DNA of 64,000 nucleotides. Origin: SZUA-584 sp040768905 (GTDB lineage Bacteria > Bacillota > Clostridia > Christensenellales > SZUA-584). Within the stretch, counting starts at the first letter, position 1. Each line of letters opens with the position of its first letter. This document shows positions 45,055 through 54,767 of the stretch, piece after piece. The stretch spans positions 310,001 to 374,000 of the forward strand of contig JAXGMA010000001.1 in NCBI GenBank assembly GCA_040768905.1, given 5' to 3'. Under the pieces are notes generated by a model. The model was not told where the DNA came from. It saw only the letters and a program-made list of their open reading frames with translations, and made no database searches. The position numbers and the translations under genes were made by a program.

Positions 45055-45975
45055 ATGATACGGACTGATCTTGCTATGGAGGCGGCAGGCATAGAACAAC
45101 AGATACCCGGTGTTGAAGTATTGGGTGACGATGTGGCACAGGGCATTCATCGCGTGCGTGTCACAATATCGTCTCAGGAAGGCGAAAAAGCGCTTGGCAA
45201 AAAGATGGGCACGTATGTGACGATAGAGGCGGCGCAGCTCGCGCAGGGCGACGTGACAGTGGATGAGGCATGCGCAAGAACACTGGCGGACGAGATCAAA
45301 CACATGGCAGGTGACGCTGTCCGCGGACCTGTGCTTGTCGTGGGGCTTGGCAACCGCAGCGTCACGCCGGATGCACTCGGCCCCGCGGTGTGCGACGCTG
45401 TTTTTGTCACAAGGCATATGCATGAATACGCACCGGACGAGATCGATGAACGTATCGGGAACGTGAGCGCCATATCGCCGGGCGTGCTGGGCAACACCGG
45501 GCTTGAGACAGGCGAGGTCGTCGAAGGCGTGGTCAGCCTGCTAAAGCCCGCGCTCGTTATCGCGGTGGATTCGCTGGCCTCACGCAGCATAGAGCGCGTG
45601 CGCACCACGCTGCAGGTGGCTGATACGGGCATTTCGCCCGGTGCGGGCATCGGCAACAAAAGAAAAGCGCTCGACAGGCAGACGCTTGGCGTGCCCGTGC
45701 TGGCCGTCGGTGTGCCGCTCGTTGTGTATGCGTCCACCATCGCGCAGGACATTTTGAATGCAGCCTTGGATAAAACGCCCGCCGATATCTCGATAAAGCC
45801 CGCATTGCAGCGCATGATATCGTCGATGGCAGATGCACCGGGGGCTGATATGATCGTGACGCCCAAAGAGATCGATAAAGTGGTCAGAGACATTGCGCGG
45901 ATCATAGCTGATGCGCTCAACCTTGCGCTGCACAGCAACTTGACGCTTGAGGAAACACGGCGTTATATGCACTGA
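45055..45975 (+). CDS. gpr: GPR germination protease (zymogen)
   Basis: 306 residues. The family start IRTDLAMEA, the GLGNRSVTPDALGP core and PGAGIGNKRK are diagnostic. GPR is made as a zymogen in the forespore, processed there, and degrades small acid-soluble spore proteins at germination; it is an Asp-type protease. GGAGG lies 7 nt before the ATG. A possible sigma-G-like -10 CATATTT sits at 44999-45005 with GAATTAT 17 bp upstream, only a weak match. spoIIP follows, as in Bacillus. This is good evidence that the organism sporulates. Confidence 0.95.
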   Translation: MIRTDLAMEAAGIEQQIPGVEVLGDDVAQGIHRVRVTISSQEGEKALGKKMGTYVTIEAAQLAQGDVTVDEACARTLADEIKHMAGDAVRGPVLVVGLGNRSVTPDALGPAVCDAVFVTRHMHEYAPDEIDERIGNVSAISPGVLGNTGLETGEVVEGVVSLLKPALVIAVDSLASRSIERVRTTLQVADTGISPGAGIGNKRKALDRQTLGVPVLAVGVPLVVYASTIAQDILNAALDKTPADISIKPALQRMISSMADAPGADMIVTPKEIDKVVRDIARIIADALNLALHSNLTLEETRRYMH

Positions 45976-46033
45976 ATAACATGCGTATATATCATCACAG
46001 CGCTGCATAGCCTTGTCTTAAAGGAGTGCAAAT

Positions 46034-47116
46034 ATGATGACATACAGACCATCGCGCCGTGACAGACCAATGAAAAAAAGAGGCTGTATAACAACGGGAA
46101 CGCCGTACTCTTTTGTGCAGGCAGTCTTGGCGGCCGGCATTGTTTTAGGGTTGATGCTTTCTGCGGTTTTTGCGGCAAACGCGGGGGGGAAGCCTATTCG
46201 TATGACTGCCGCCGGCATTTCTAAGCTGCCCGAACGCATCGACGCATCTGGTTACGATGCCATATTCGATGCTGGGGTGATAGACCCGCGGCTGATACTG
46301 GGTACAGAGCTGCCCGTGATATATGGCATGGACTTAGAGGAGATCAGCGCGCAAGAACGTATTGAGGCTGATCTGCCGCAGACAGATATTTTCTTTGATG
46401 TGCTGCCCGACGATATCAAGCTGGAGATACTGGGGTTCGCAAGCGATGTGCCCAAAGAGTTCATTATTAATAAAAACGGTCCTCAGATACTCATCTACCA
46501 TACCCACACGCAGGAGGCATACCGCCAGATCATTGGAAAGGAATATGTGGAAGCATCGGCATGGAGAACCGCTGAGATCGGCAGTTCAGTGGTGGCGGTG
46601 GGAGCAAGGCTCAAAAAAGAGCTTGAAAGCCACGGCTTTTCCGTGATGCATAACATGACAAACCACGAGCCGCCCAAGCTTGGGACCGCTTATACACGTT
46701 CGCTTGAGACTATGAAAAAATACGAGCGGGACAATGCTTCCATCAGCGTTTTTATTGATGTACACCGCGACGCCTACGGAGACATCGCTAAAGGCAGCCA
46801 GGATTATGTGACGATAAACGGGCAGCCCTGCGCACGCATCATGTTTGTGGTGGGCACCGGCGAGGCCCATAGCGCAAAACCCAACTATGAGTCCAATTAC
46901 AAGCTTGCACTCGCTGTGACGAATCAGCTGGAATCGATCAAAAAGGGCTTTACGCGCCCTATCCGCGTTAAAACAGGACGTTATAACCAGCATGTTTCAG
47001 ATATGTGCCTGTTGGTTGAAGTGGGGCATAACGCCAACTCGCTTGAACAGGCGCTCAATGCCACGCGGTATATAGCGCTTGCGTTGAGCCGCGTTCTCGA
47101 GCCGAAAAAAAGTTGA
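46034..47116 (+). CDS. spoIIP: stage II sporulation protein P
   Basis: 360 residues. One N-terminal membrane helix (~residues 27-50) and an extracytoplasmic amidase/endopeptidase domain from ~145: ILIYHTHTQEAY, SISVFIDVHRD, LVEVGHNANS, the zinc ligands and acid of the amidase_3 group. SpoIIP acts with SpoIID and SpoIIM in engulfment. AAGGAG lies 7 nt upstream. It is 58 bp after gpr, same strand. Confidence 0.95.
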   Translation: MMTYRPSRRDRPMKKRGCITTGTPYSFVQAVLAAGIVLGLMLSAVFAANAGGKPIRMTAAGISKLPERIDASGYDAIFDAGVIDPRLILGTELPVIYGMDLEEISAQERIEADLPQTDIFFDVLPDDIKLEILGFASDVPKEFIINKNGPQILIYHTHTQEAYRQIIGKEYVEASAWRTAEIGSSVVAVGARLKKELESHGFSVMHNMTNHEPPKLGTAYTRSLETMKKYERDNASISVFIDVHRDAYGDIAKGSQDYVTINGQPCARIMFVVGTGEAHSAKPNYESNYKLALAVTNQLESIKKGFTRPIRVKTGRYNQHVSDMCLLVEVGHNANSLEQALNATRYIALALSRVLEPKKS

Positions 47117-47142
47117 ATTCTGCTGCTTTGGTGGAGTATAAT
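47113..47142 (+). promoter_or_regulatory. promoter of murI
   Basis: TTGAAT (47113-47118) and a perfect TATAAT (47137-47142), spacer 18 bp. The -35 overlaps the spoIIP stop region, so murI can be expressed outside sporulation. Confidence 0.65.
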
Positions 47143-47170
47143 TGAACCATCATATATCGGCGGAGAGAGA

Positions 47171-47947
47171 ATGAACAGCAAACCCATCGGTTTTTTTGAT
47201 TCGGGCGTGGGCGGTATCAGTGTGCTCAAAACCGCCCGTGCGATCATGCCCTTTGAAAACTTCATCTACTACGGAGACGATCTCAACGCACCTTACGGAG
47301 AAAAAACAGAAGAGCAGATACAGCGCCTCACATTGGCAGCCGGTGATTTTTTGTACAAAAAAGGTGTCAAGGCCATCGTGATGGCCTGCAACACCGCCAC
47401 GAGCGCGGCGGTCATCATGATGCGTGAGCGGTACAGCATCCCCGTGATCAGCATGGAGCCTGCGGTAAAGCCCGCACTTTTTGCCAAAGGCCAAATACTC
47501 GTGCTCGCAACACCTGCGACTGTCACGCAGGCACGGTATTTGGGGCTGATCGAACGCCTTTGTGCGCAGGATCGGGTGGTAAGCGTCGGGTGCAGCGGGC
47601 TTGTCGAGTGCATTGAAAATGGGCGCATGGGCGAGGCAGATGTGCACGCCTGTCTTGGACAGTGTATCCCGGCGATTGGCAGCGGCCAAATCGGTGCCGT
47701 GGTGATCGGCTGCACCCACTATTCGTTGGTTGAACCGCATATAAAGAGCTATGTCGATCATGCTTTTGATACAGACTGTGTTGTTTTCGACGGAAGACAC
47801 GGTACAGCGCGGCGGCTGGAGCAGGTTCTTATTGAACAGGGACTACAGAACGAAGGGCCTGCCCCGGGCAGCGAGGCTTTTTTTTCATCATGCGGAGACA
47901 AAAGCATACAAAACTTCGAAGCAGTTTTTCATCATTTTGAGCCATGA
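47171..47947 (+). CDS. murI: glutamate racemase
   Basis: 258 residues. FDSGVGGISVL at the start, the first catalytic Cys in ACNTATSAA and the second in GCTHYSL are all present. It makes D-glutamate for peptidoglycan in the cytoplasm. GGAGAG precedes the ATG. Confidence 0.95.
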   Translation: MNSKPIGFFDSGVGGISVLKTARAIMPFENFIYYGDDLNAPYGEKTEEQIQRLTLAAGDFLYKKGVKAIVMACNTATSAAVIMMRERYSIPVISMEPAVKPALFAKGQILVLATPATVTQARYLGLIERLCAQDRVVSVGCSGLVECIENGRMGEADVHACLGQCIPAIGSGQIGAVVIGCTHYSLVEPHIKSYVDHAFDTDCVVFDGRHGTARRLEQVLIEQGLQNEGPAPGSEAFFSSCGDKSIQNFEAVFHHFEP

Positions 47948-47966
47948 TGATATTTATGTAAATTGA

Positions 47967-47995
47967 TTGATTCAAACTATATATTGTGTTATTAT
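47967..47995 (+). promoter_or_regulatory. promoter of nrdJ
   Basis: TTGATT (47967-47972) and TATTAT (47990-47995), spacer 17 bp, in the 86-bp gap before nrdJ. No cobalamin riboswitch fits in this gap. Confidence 0.55.
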
Positions 47996-48033
47996 TTTAG
48001 CTCATAACATAATACGGTAGGCAGGAGGCAGAA

Positions 48034-50199
48034 ATGGAATTATCGCAAAACGCGCGTGTGGTGCTCGAGCGCCGTTATCTGAAAAAAGACGAGAACGGTG
48101 TTTGCGAGAGCCCGGAGGATATGCTTATGCGCGTGGCACACACGATCGCGGCACAGGACAAACAGTATGGCGGTGATGTGGAAAAAACGGCGAAGGCATT
48201 TTTTGATATTATGGACTCTTTGAAATTCATGCCCAATTCGCCCACACTGATGAATGCAGGGCGCGAACTCGGGCAGTTGTCCGCGTGTTTCGTGCTGCCT
48301 GTGGAAGACAGCATGGAAGGCATATTCGACAGCTTAAAAAACGCAGCGTTGATACATAAGAGCGGCGGCGGCACGGGTTTTTCTTTCTCGCGTATCCGGC
48401 CTTCGGGGGCCAGCGTGCAATCAACGGGTGGCGTGGCGAGCGGGCCCATCAGCTTTATGAAGGTTTTCAATGCGGCCACGGAAGCCGTTAAGCAGGGGGG
48501 AACTAGACGCGGAGCCAACATGGGCATCCTGCGCGTCGACCATCCCGATATCTTGGAGTTCATCACCTGTAAAAGTGACCTCTCTGAGCTGACCAATTTT
48601 AATATCAGCGTAGGGCTTACTGAAAAGTTTTTAAAAGCCATGCTGGCGGATAAAAAATACGATCTTATTGACCCAGCCACAAGCAAAAAGACGGGCAGCC
48701 TCCGCGCCAAACAGGTGTTTGAAACCATTACAGATATGGCATGGCGCACCGGTGAGCCGGGCATCGTGTTTCTTGACCGCATCAACAAGGACAACCCGGT
48801 ACCGTCGGCGGGCGAGATCGAAAGCACAAATCCATGCGGAGAACAGCCGCTGCTGCCATATGAGAGCTGCAACTTGGGTTCGGTCAATTTGAATGTGTTC
48901 GTTGACGGAGGTCAAGTGGATTATGACACACTCGGCGAAACGGTCAGGACGGCGGTGCACTTTCTTGACAATGTCATTGATGCCAACCGCTATCCGCTCG
49001 GGATCATTGAAGAGACCACGAAGAAGATGCGCAAGATAGGCCTTGGTGTGATGGGCTTTGCGGACATGCTTTTTAAGCTGGGCATTCCCTACAATTCGCA
49101 CGAGGCGATAGACTTAGGCCGGCAGATCATGGCGTTTGTGCAGAAAACTGCGCGGGAGGCGTCGGCGGCTTTGGGCGAAGCGCGCGGCAGCTTTGCGCTT
49201 TTTGAAAAGAGCGTTTACAAAGAGCAGGGATTCGGCGCCATGCGCAACGCAACGGTAACGACCATCGCGCCGACAGGCACGATTTCCATCATTGCGGGCG
49301 TCTCAAGCGGGATAGAGCCGGTTTTCGCCATTTCTTATGTCCGAAACGTGCTTGATAACGACAAGCTTATGGAGGTGCACCCGTATTTTGAACAGACAGC
49401 CAAACAGCGCGGTTTTTACTCCAGCGCGCTCATGGAAAAAATCGCTCAGGCCGGTACGCTGCACGGGATAGAGCAAGTGCCAAAAGATGTGCAGCGCGTG
49501 TTTGTGACCGCCCATGACATCACGCCTGAATACCATGTCCGCATGCAGAGCGCGTTTCAGCAGGCGACGGACAACGCCGTTTCAAAGACCGTCAACTTTC
49601 CCAAAACGGCAACACGGGACGACGTCTCACACGTATACAGGCTTGCATACGAACTCGGTTTAAAGGGCGTGACCATCTATCGTGACGGCAGCCGCAAAGG
49701 GCAGGTGCTGAGCGTCGGCAAAGCAGAACTTGCCGAAGAAGGCACAATGATACCGCGCGAACGCCCGGAAATCACAAAAGGGATCACGCAGAAGATCAAA
49801 ATCGGCTGCGGCAATCTTTATGTTACGGTCAACTACGACACACAGGGCATATGCGAGGTGTTCACCAATGTGGGGCGCGCAGGCGGCTGCCCGTCGCAAT
49901 CCGAAGCCACAAGCCGGATCGTCTCTATGTCGCTGCGGGCAGGTGTGGATGAACAAAGCATCATCGAACAATTGCGCGGTATACGCTGCCACTCCACGCT
50001 CAGGCAGAAGGATCTGAAAGTTTTGTCCTGCCCGGATGCTATAGGGCGTGTGCTCGAACGTGTTGTCAGGATGCGGGGCGGTGAAACGACAGGCAGCAGC
50101 CCCGTCTCATACACCAAGTGCCCGGATTGCGCATCGCCGCTCGAACATGAAAGCGGATGTGTTGTCTGCCGGTCATGCGGCTATTCCAAATGCGGCTAA
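48034..50199 (+). CDS. nrdJ: adenosylcobalamin-dependent ribonucleotide reductase (class II)
   Basis: 721 residues. The N-terminus SQNARVVLERRYLKKDENG, FVLPVEDSMEGIF, GTRRGANMGIL, the active-site NPCGEQPLLPYESCNLGS (Asn, Cys and Glu of the radical site) and a C-terminal ~150-residue TSCPase-like domain ending in a zinc ribbon (CPDCASPLEHESGCVVCRSCG) define class II NrdJ. It reduces ribonucleotides using B12, independent of oxygen. A good GGAGG site precedes the start. Together with the mutase at the left end it makes the cell a user of B12. Confidence 0.95.
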   Translation: MELSQNARVVLERRYLKKDENGVCESPEDMLMRVAHTIAAQDKQYGGDVEKTAKAFFDIMDSLKFMPNSPTLMNAGRELGQLSACFVLPVEDSMEGIFDSLKNAALIHKSGGGTGFSFSRIRPSGASVQSTGGVASGPISFMKVFNAATEAVKQGGTRRGANMGILRVDHPDILEFITCKSDLSELTNFNISVGLTEKFLKAMLADKKYDLIDPATSKKTGSLRAKQVFETITDMAWRTGEPGIVFLDRINKDNPVPSAGEIESTNPCGEQPLLPYESCNLGSVNLNVFVDGGQVDYDTLGETVRTAVHFLDNVIDANRYPLGIIEETTKKMRKIGLGVMGFADMLFKLGIPYNSHEAIDLGRQIMAFVQKTAREASAALGEARGSFALFEKSVYKEQGFGAMRNATVTTIAPTGTISIIAGVSSGIEPVFAISYVRNVLDNDKLMEVHPYFEQTAKQRGFYSSALMEKIAQAGTLHGIEQVPKDVQRVFVTAHDITPEYHVRMQSAFQQATDNAVSKTVNFPKTATRDDVSHVYRLAYELGLKGVTIYRDGSRKGQVLSVGKAELAEEGTMIPRERPEITKGITQKIKIGCGNLYVTVNYDTQGICEVFTNVGRAGGCPSQSEATSRIVSMSLRAGVDEQSIIEQLRGIRCHSTLRQKDLKVLSCPDAIGRVLERVVRMRGGETTGSSPVSYTKCPDCASPLEHESGCVVCRSCGYSKCG

Positions 50200-50331
50200 A
50201 AGGGCGTGTATGGTCTATTGTGCAGGTACGGCGCCTATATTATATATTTAATATGAAAACGGACGGTCATATTCGGAACAAAGCTTTTGTTTCGCACGTC
50301 TTATGATCGAAGCTGTATAAGGATGTTTAAG

Positions 50332-51216
50332 ATGGATTGCAGGGCTGCACAACAAAATATAGATCTATATATTGAGGGTTTGCTTGAGGCCGACGACACG
50401 CGGCAGCTTGAGCAGCATCTTGATACTTGTGCCGTTTGCAAAAAAACGCTTGATGAAGCCATAAGGTTAAAACATGCGCTCGGCACGCTGGCTGAAGTAG
50501 AACCGCCGCCCGGGCTTGCAGTATCGGCATTAAGAAAAGCAAGACAACGGCCTGTTTATGCTTACGTGACTGCGGCAACGGCTGTGGCTGCTGCCGCGGT
50601 CGTTTTGGTGGCCGTATTTGCAACGGGCGGTATGGGCACGGACAGATCCGAAGCGATGCCAAAGGAATCACTGATGTTTTCTGCGGATTCAGCTGCCGAG
50701 GAATCACTGACGATGGAAATGGCACCCCGCGAAGAGCCAAGGGATTTTGAGGCTGAGGGCGGCATGGCCGAAGCCTTGCGCGACGAAGCAAAAGCGCCTG
50801 CCGATGCCAAGACTGAAGATGAAAGTACCCGCAGTCCGCGGTCTTATGACAGCGAGCCGATTTTTGCCGCTTTTTTTGGGGCGGATTATTTCAAACCGGC
50901 TGTATTGCCGGACGGAGCCAGCTTTGAGGCCATCGCAGATACCAGCTCATCTGTCCTGTTCTCATACCGTCTTGCAGGCGGCGAATGGTATTACTTTGAA
51001 TGGCTTTACAGCGTCCAAGGGGGAGGCGCACAAGGCGAGATTATGCGGGTTTACGGCGGCCTGGAAATGTTCTCTGAAAATAATGGTTATTATGTCTTCA
51101 CCGACAACACCACGAAGACCGTCTATTGGGAGCAGGAAGCGCAGGTATTTCGCCTGGTCACACCTGCGCCCTTAGACGATATCACGAAATACGCTTCTGC
51201 TGTCAGGCAGCAATAA
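50332..51216 (+). CDS. zf-HC2 anti-sigma-factor-like membrane protein
   Basis: 294 residues from ATG 50332 (AAGG 9 nt upstream). The N-terminal zinc-binding segment has HLDTCAVC, the His-x3-Cys-x2-Cys core of anti-sigma zf-HC2 domains. One membrane helix (AVAAAAVVLVAVFA) at ~residues 88-105 follows, then an acidic, Ala/Glu-rich stretch and a ~120-residue extracytoplasmic domain with aromatic strands (WYYFEWLYS). This is the design of a transmembrane anti-sigma factor, but no ECF sigma gene is beside it; nrdJ precedes it by 132 bp. It may control a distant sigma or have lost its partner. Confidence 0.75.
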   Translation: MDCRAAQQNIDLYIEGLLEADDTRQLEQHLDTCAVCKKTLDEAIRLKHALGTLAEVEPPPGLAVSALRKARQRPVYAYVTAATAVAAAAVVLVAVFATGGMGTDRSEAMPKESLMFSADSAAEESLTMEMAPREEPRDFEAEGGMAEALRDEAKAPADAKTEDESTRSPRSYDSEPIFAAFFGADYFKPAVLPDGASFEAIADTSSSVLFSYRLAGGEWYYFEWLYSVQGGGAQGEIMRVYGGLEMFSENNGYYVFTDNTTKTVYWEQEAQVFRLVTPAPLDDITKYASAVRQQ

Positions 51217-51242
51217 AAAAGCCGGCTTATGCCGGCTTTTTT
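51215..51242. terminator. bidirectional terminator
   Basis: A perfect 12-bp stem AAAAAAGCCGGC/GCCGGCTTTTTT with a TTAT loop between the convergent anti-sigma-like and membrane-protein genes. Confidence 0.9.
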
Positions 51243-51244
51243 AT

Positions 51245-51844
51245 CTACTCTTCTTTTTGATGATCATTTTGTTTTTTCTCATCAAGTTCACGCGTCATAG
51301 CCGCGATCTGCTGCTCAATGGTCATCGGCCCGTCATACGCATCATCGTCCTCGGTTTCATCAGCCACTTCGCTCTTTTTTTCTTCAGGTTCTTTGGGCTC
51401 AGGCAGACGGATGGGCTGCAGCGTGCCTTTTTCTTTGCGCTTGAAATAGCGTATCGCCGGCACGATGATGGCGGCCAGCAACAGCAGCACAAGAGCTGCG
51501 ATGACCATGATCTCAGCTTGCACGCTCCAGTTTAGCGTATTGAGCATCGAGATCACAAAAAAGATGATGCCTGCAAGTACGCCCACCATTAACGAAAGCG
51601 AGAACAGGCCGAGCCTTAGGCGGTATCTGTTTTCAATGGAGCGGCGCCCAAGCATGACCACCAGAAAAACCGCGACAAACACATAATTGAGGATATCACC
51701 TTCCGGCACGTCAAAAACTCTGGGAAGATAAATCGCGGCGACGAGTGCGGCGGCTGACAACAAGCCAAACAAGACCTGCAGGATACGAAGCTGCTTATCT
51801 GTAAACTTGCGTTTTTCAGCAACTGTAGAATTATCTGTGTTCAT
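51245..51844 (-). CDS. four-helix membrane protein of unknown function
   Basis: 199 residues. Hydrophobic helices at ~20-40, 52-66, 78-100 and 108-128, then a charged cytoplasmic tail rich in Glu and Lys, containing EDDDAYDGPMTIEQQIAAM. No family recognised. It sits alone facing a terminator. It could be a small regulator or stress protein; the acidic tail suggests protein binding, which is inference. Confidence 0.65.
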   Translation of the reverse strand: MNTDNSTVAEKRKFTDKQLRILQVLFGLLSAAALVAAIYLPRVFDVPEGDILNYVFVAVFLVVMLGRRSIENRYRLRLGLFSLSLMVGVLAGIIFFVISMLNTLNWSVQAEIMVIAALVLLLLAAIIVPAIRYFKRKEKGTLQPIRLPEPKEPEEKKSEVADETEDDDAYDGPMTIEQQIAAMTRELDEKKQNDHQKEE

Positions 51845-52020
51845 TTATACACTCCTTGATATTTTCTTAGGCTATTATGGCACAGTTCTCTTTTGATTTC
51901 CACCTTAATCACTAAAAAACCTATTTATTTTTCAATACCTTTCTGTTAGAATAAACGGGAATCATAATTAATCAGTAAAATATCGATAAGAGCTGGTTGG
52001 CGAAAAGTTGGAGGAATGGT

Positions 52021-54102
52021 ATGAAATTTTACGGCACGGGAGACATAAGAAACGTGACATTGGTCGGTCATGGCGGCGAAGGAAAGACGACTTTGGCAGA
52101 AGCCATGCTTTTCTGCAGCGGGGCGATCGACAGACAGGGCAAAACGGAAGACGGCAACACGGTGATGGACTTTGATCCTGAGGAAATAAAAAGACACATC
52201 TCTTTGAGTTCTGCGATAGCTCCTGTTGAATGGAACGGCACAAAGCTCAATATCATAGATACGCCGGGTTATTTTGATTTTATTGGTGATGCAACATCGG
52301 GCTACTACCTTGCCGAAAGCGCGCTCATCGTGATTAGCGGGCTTTCCGGATTGAGCGTCGGCGCGGAAAAAGCATGGGATGCCTGCAGCGAAAAGCATCT
52401 TCCAAGAGCGTTTTTTATCAACCAGATGGATAAAGAGCATGTTGATTTTGACAAGACAGTTGAAGCGTTAAAAGATAAATACAGCACGCGCATCACGCTG
52501 ATGCAGCTGCCCATCGGCCAGGGGCTTGAGTTTAAAGGCATTCTCGATGTTGTCGATATGAAGGCTTATGCTTTTGACGGCAAAAAAGTCAAACCCATCG
52601 ATGTGCCGGCCGACCTGGCGGACAAGGCGGCTCAAATCAGAGAAACAATGATCGAAAATGCCGCTGAAAATGATGAAGCTTTGATGGAAAAGTACTTCGC
52701 GGGTGAGGAGCTCACGAAAGAAGATATTATCAAGGGCATTAAAGAAGGTATCGCTTCTGGCAGCGCGGTCCCGGTATTTGTAGGGGCGGCTGCGCCGCAT
52801 CTTGGGATATCGCTGCTGCTTGACAGCCTTGCCGCGCTCATGCCGTCTCCTGACAAAACGATCAGCACTTCCGGCAAAACCCCGAAAGGCGAAGAAGTCA
52901 CTTATACAGCGGATGCCAAGCAGCCGTTTGCGGCGCAGGTCTATAAGACCGTGGCAGATCCATTCGTTGGGAAGCTCTCTGTTTTCAAAGTCCTCGGCGG
53001 CGAACTTGCTGCCGGCAAGGCCATCAAAAACGGGAACACGGGCAAGGCGGAGAAATTCGGCCAGATATACGTGATGAGCGGCAAAAAGCAGGTCGTCGTC
53101 GAAAAACTGACGGCAGGCGATATCGGCGCACTGGCCAAACTGCAGCACACCGAAACCGGAGGAACACTTTGCGACGAACAGAACGTCGTTGTGTTCCCGG
53201 ATATCGTTTTTCCTGAGCCGTGCATCTCTTTGGCTGTGACGGCCAAAAAACAGGGAGAGGAAGAAAAAGTATTTGCCGGCCTGCACAGGCTTGAAGAGGA
53301 AGACCCGACTTTCAAAGTGATCAAGCAGACAGAAACCTCAGATACGCTGGTCAGCGGCCTTGGAGAGCTCCATCTTGAAGTCATCTGCAAAAAGCTGCAT
53401 AACAAGTTCGGGGTGGAAGCACAGCTTTCCGATCCTCAGATACCATACCGCGAAACCATCAAAAAGAAAGTCAAGGCTCAGGGGCGGCATAAAAAGCAGT
53501 CGGGCGGACATGGCCAGTTCGGCGATGTGTGGATAGAGTTTGAGCCGCTTTTCGATTCGGCTGAGCCGTTTGAATTTGTCGATAAGATCGTCGGCGGCGT
53601 TGTGCCGCGCCAGTATATACCTGCCGTCGAAAAGGGGTTAAGAGAGAGCCTTGTGCGCGGTGTGCTCGCGGGTTATCCGATGGTCAATATCCGCGCGACG
53701 CTTGTGGACGGATCATACCATCCCGTGGATTCTTCGGAAATGGCTTTTAAGGTCGCTGCTAGCCTGGCATATAAGAAAGGCTGCGCAGAGGCCAGCCCGA
53801 CGCTGCTTGAACCTATCTACAAACTTGTCGTCACCATTCCTGATGAATACATGGGCGATATCATCGGAGACATCAACCGCCGCCGCGGCCGCATACTTGG
53901 CATGAACCCCGTCTCGGGCGGCCTTCAGGAAGTTTCGGCTGAAGTGCCGCTGGCTGAAGTATTCAAGTACGCGACTGATCTGCGGTCAATGTCGCAGGCA
54001 CGCGGCGCGTTTAAGATGACGTTCGAGCGTTATGAAGAACTTCCCGGGAACCTGGCTGAAAAGGTTATCGCGCAGGCTAAAAAGGATGCAGAAGAAGACT
54101 AA
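52021..54102 (+). CDS. elongation factor G-like GTPase (EF-G paralogue)
   Basis: 693 residues from ATG 52021 (GGAGG 6 nt upstream). The G1 loop is GHGGEGKTTL, different from GHIDAGKTT of true EF-G; G3 is DTPGYFDF and G4 NQMD. Domains II-V follow, with LGELHLEV and a C-terminal domain ending AEKVIAQAKKDAEED. Such paralogues occur in Clostridia next to, or instead of, a second fusA; their function (EF-G2-like or recycling) is not settled. The main fusA would lie with the str ribosomal operon, not here. It is monocistronic. Confidence 0.88.
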   Translation: MKFYGTGDIRNVTLVGHGGEGKTTLAEAMLFCSGAIDRQGKTEDGNTVMDFDPEEIKRHISLSSAIAPVEWNGTKLNIIDTPGYFDFIGDATSGYYLAESALIVISGLSGLSVGAEKAWDACSEKHLPRAFFINQMDKEHVDFDKTVEALKDKYSTRITLMQLPIGQGLEFKGILDVVDMKAYAFDGKKVKPIDVPADLADKAAQIRETMIENAAENDEALMEKYFAGEELTKEDIIKGIKEGIASGSAVPVFVGAAAPHLGISLLLDSLAALMPSPDKTISTSGKTPKGEEVTYTADAKQPFAAQVYKTVADPFVGKLSVFKVLGGELAAGKAIKNGNTGKAEKFGQIYVMSGKKQVVVEKLTAGDIGALAKLQHTETGGTLCDEQNVVVFPDIVFPEPCISLAVTAKKQGEEEKVFAGLHRLEEEDPTFKVIKQTETSDTLVSGLGELHLEVICKKLHNKFGVEAQLSDPQIPYRETIKKKVKAQGRHKKQSGGHGQFGDVWIEFEPLFDSAEPFEFVDKIVGGVVPRQYIPAVEKGLRESLVRGVLAGYPMVNIRATLVDGSYHPVDSSEMAFKVAASLAYKKGCAEASPTLLEPIYKLVVTIPDEYMGDIIGDINRRRGRILGMNPVSGGLQEVSAEVPLAEVFKYATDLRSMSQARGAFKMTFERYEELPGNLAEKVIAQAKKDAEED

Positions 54103-54117
54103 ACACTGTCATCAATG

Positions 54118-54148
54118 GAGCTGCCCGTGTATTGGGCGGCTCTTTTTT
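54118..54148 (+). terminator. terminator after the EF-G-like gene
   Basis: A 9-bp stem GAGCTGCCC/GGGCGGCTC (one G-T pair) with a 7-nt loop and six T, 16 bp after the stop codon. Confidence 0.85.
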
Positions 54149-54244
54149 AATTTTCAGTGAAAAATGTCATGCCGGAGAGTAGATTATTGTTGCCAGCCAT
54201 TGTATAATTAAAAGAAGAAATTAACCAAAAGGAGTGATGCCAGT

Positions 54245-54649
54245 ATGATCCGTTTGATTTATGGCAAGAAAGGCAGCGGAAAATCCAAAAAGCTGCTCAG
54301 TATGGCAAACGCAGAGGTCGAAAACGCAAAAGGAAACATCGTCTATCTTGATGACAACAACCGTTGTATGTACGACTTAAAACACCAGATCCGTTTTATC
54401 AACACATCTGAATACAGCATCGACACAACTGACAAGCTCTATGGTTTTGTATGCGGCATACTCTCCCGTGATTTCGATATTTCTTCAATTTACATAGATG
54501 GCCTTAAAAAAATGGCCAGGTACGACAGCGAAGACTTAAAAACGCTGCTTGAGCGTTTCGACTTTGTCTTCGAAGGCATTGACGCGTATATCGTGGTCAG
54601 CGGTGATGATGAAGTCCCCGGCCATCTGAAAGAGTTCATAATGAATTAG
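54245..54649 (+). CDS. small P-loop ATP-binding protein
   Basis: 134 residues. Walker A is GKKGSGKS (7-14), and a Walker B-like IYIDG lies near residue 87. The fold resembles a small ASCE-type or nucleotide-kinase-like NTPase, but no substrate domain follows. It is a short conserved Clostridia-type protein of unknown role. AGGAGTGATGCC with GGAG 9 nt upstream gives the start; a TATAAT at 54203-54208 is a likely -10, with only a weak -35. It stands alone before thrC. Confidence 0.7.
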   Translation: MIRLIYGKKGSGKSKKLLSMANAEVENAKGNIVYLDDNNRCMYDLKHQIRFINTSEYSIDTTDKLYGFVCGILSRDFDISSIYIDGLKKMARYDSEDLKTLLERFDFVFEGIDAYIVVSGDDEVPGHLKEFIMN

Positions 54650-54767
54650 AAGAACGATATCTGCGCAGGCGGAGAACAGCCTGCTGCCTGCTGGGCGGCG
54701 GTCCCGTTTTGCGCGGTTTTGTTGTGGCAGAGCCGCAACAGGTTTGGCATAAACACGGAGGGATTGG

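Noticed and set aside
54650..54767. Possible T-box upstream of thrC
   Set aside because: The stretch has GCAGGC/GCCTGC arms and GGCGGTCCCG, but no T-box signature (TGGNACCGCG) and no specifier stem.
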